This document shows positions 14,311-14,426 of a stretch of DNA of 14,426 nucleotides, piece after piece. Source of the DNA: Nitrososphaerota archaeon (GTDB lineage: Archaea > Thermoproteota > Nitrososphaeria > Nitrososphaerales > JACQRY01); NCBI GenBank assembly GCA_016206275.1, contig JACQRY010000104.1, positions 1 to 14,426 of the forward strand. Reading direction: 5' to 3'. Position numbers and translations under genes: made by a program. The first letter of the stretch is position 1. Each line of letters begins with the position of its first letter. Below the pieces are notes generated by a model, which was not told the DNA's origin, made no database searches, and worked only from the letters and a program-made list of their open reading frames with translations.

Positions 14311-14426
14311 TTACTCACCCCAGTCTTCTCCTGATGTCTCAGCGGCACGCAGCTTAACCCCGTTGGATGAAGCCTCAGTTACCTCATAGTCGAGACCGCA
14401 GTCAGGGCATGTAACGATCTCTCCAA
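14311..14426 (-). CDS. lysW: LysW, amino-group carrier protein (copy 2, partial)
   Basis: The window end cuts this gene; only its last 38 codons are seen. They read GEIVTCPDCG, a linker, and a C-terminus SGEDWGE before TAA, matching the second zinc-ribbon cysteine pair and the hallmark tail of LysW. The first cysteine pair and start lie outside. GEIVTCPDCG and EDWGE are identical to the copy at 8286-8465, while the region between has diverged (LDYEVTEASS versus ASFELYKEGE), so it is a true paralogue and not a recent duplication. It stands directly before argX, so it is probably the carrier used by ArgX for glutamate. It probably shares a transcript with argX, lysY, lysZ and lysJ. Confidence 0.92.
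   Translation of the reverse strand, partial: GEIVTCPDCGLDYEVTEASSNGVKLRAAETSGEDWGE

Noticed and set aside
1..14426. CRISPR array, transposon ends or a defence island
   Set aside because: No regularly spaced repeats, transposase, integrase or nuclease motifs were seen on either strand.

Overview
The window looks like a chromosomal segment of an archaeon, probably a TACK-lineage one. This is inferred from an AAA-type lysine biosynthesis cluster built on the LysW carrier protein, an Lrp/LysM-like regulator, TATA-like boxes 30-40 bases ahead of start codons, several apparently leaderless genes, GGTGA-type ribosome binding sites and many GTG/TTG starts. No rRNA, intact tRNA, CRISPR array or insertion sequence was seen.

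Left part (1-1654). A PadR-family repressor and a 64-residue helical protein of unknown function form a small leftward operon. The repressor's predicted promoter carries a near-perfect 28-bp palindrome over the expected transcription start. To the right lies a 250-base divergent spacer with two further inverted repeats, one resembling a tRNA T-arm. It is followed by a rightward SnoaL/NTF2-like protein.

Middle part (1691-6288). Three rightward genes each seem to have their own promoter: an orphan CoxL/xanthine-dehydrogenase-type molybdopterin subunit of 810 residues with an unusual active-site loop, a major facilitator transporter, and a cyclase/kynurenine-formamidase-type metal hydrolase. Together they could serve uptake and oxidation of a small aromatic or heterocyclic compound, but this is inference.

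Right part (6303-14426). All genes run leftward and build lysine and arginine on a carrier protein. In transcription order: a second LysW copy (cut by the window end), the ATP-grasp ligase ArgX, LysY (reductase), LysZ (kinase), LysJ (aminotransferase), an Lrp/LysM-like regulator, homocitrate synthase, LysW, the ligase LysX and LysK (deacylase). The ArgX unit lacks a LysK and the LysX unit lacks LysZ, LysY and LysJ. The four processing enzymes are therefore probably shared by both pathways, while the ligase and, notably, the carrier protein are present twice, each LysW directly upstream of its own ligase. A GATTTTC-N4-GAAAATC palindrome next to the homocitrate synthase TATA box is a good candidate operator for the neighbouring regulator. 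Homoaconitase and homoisocitrate dehydrogenase are not in the window.
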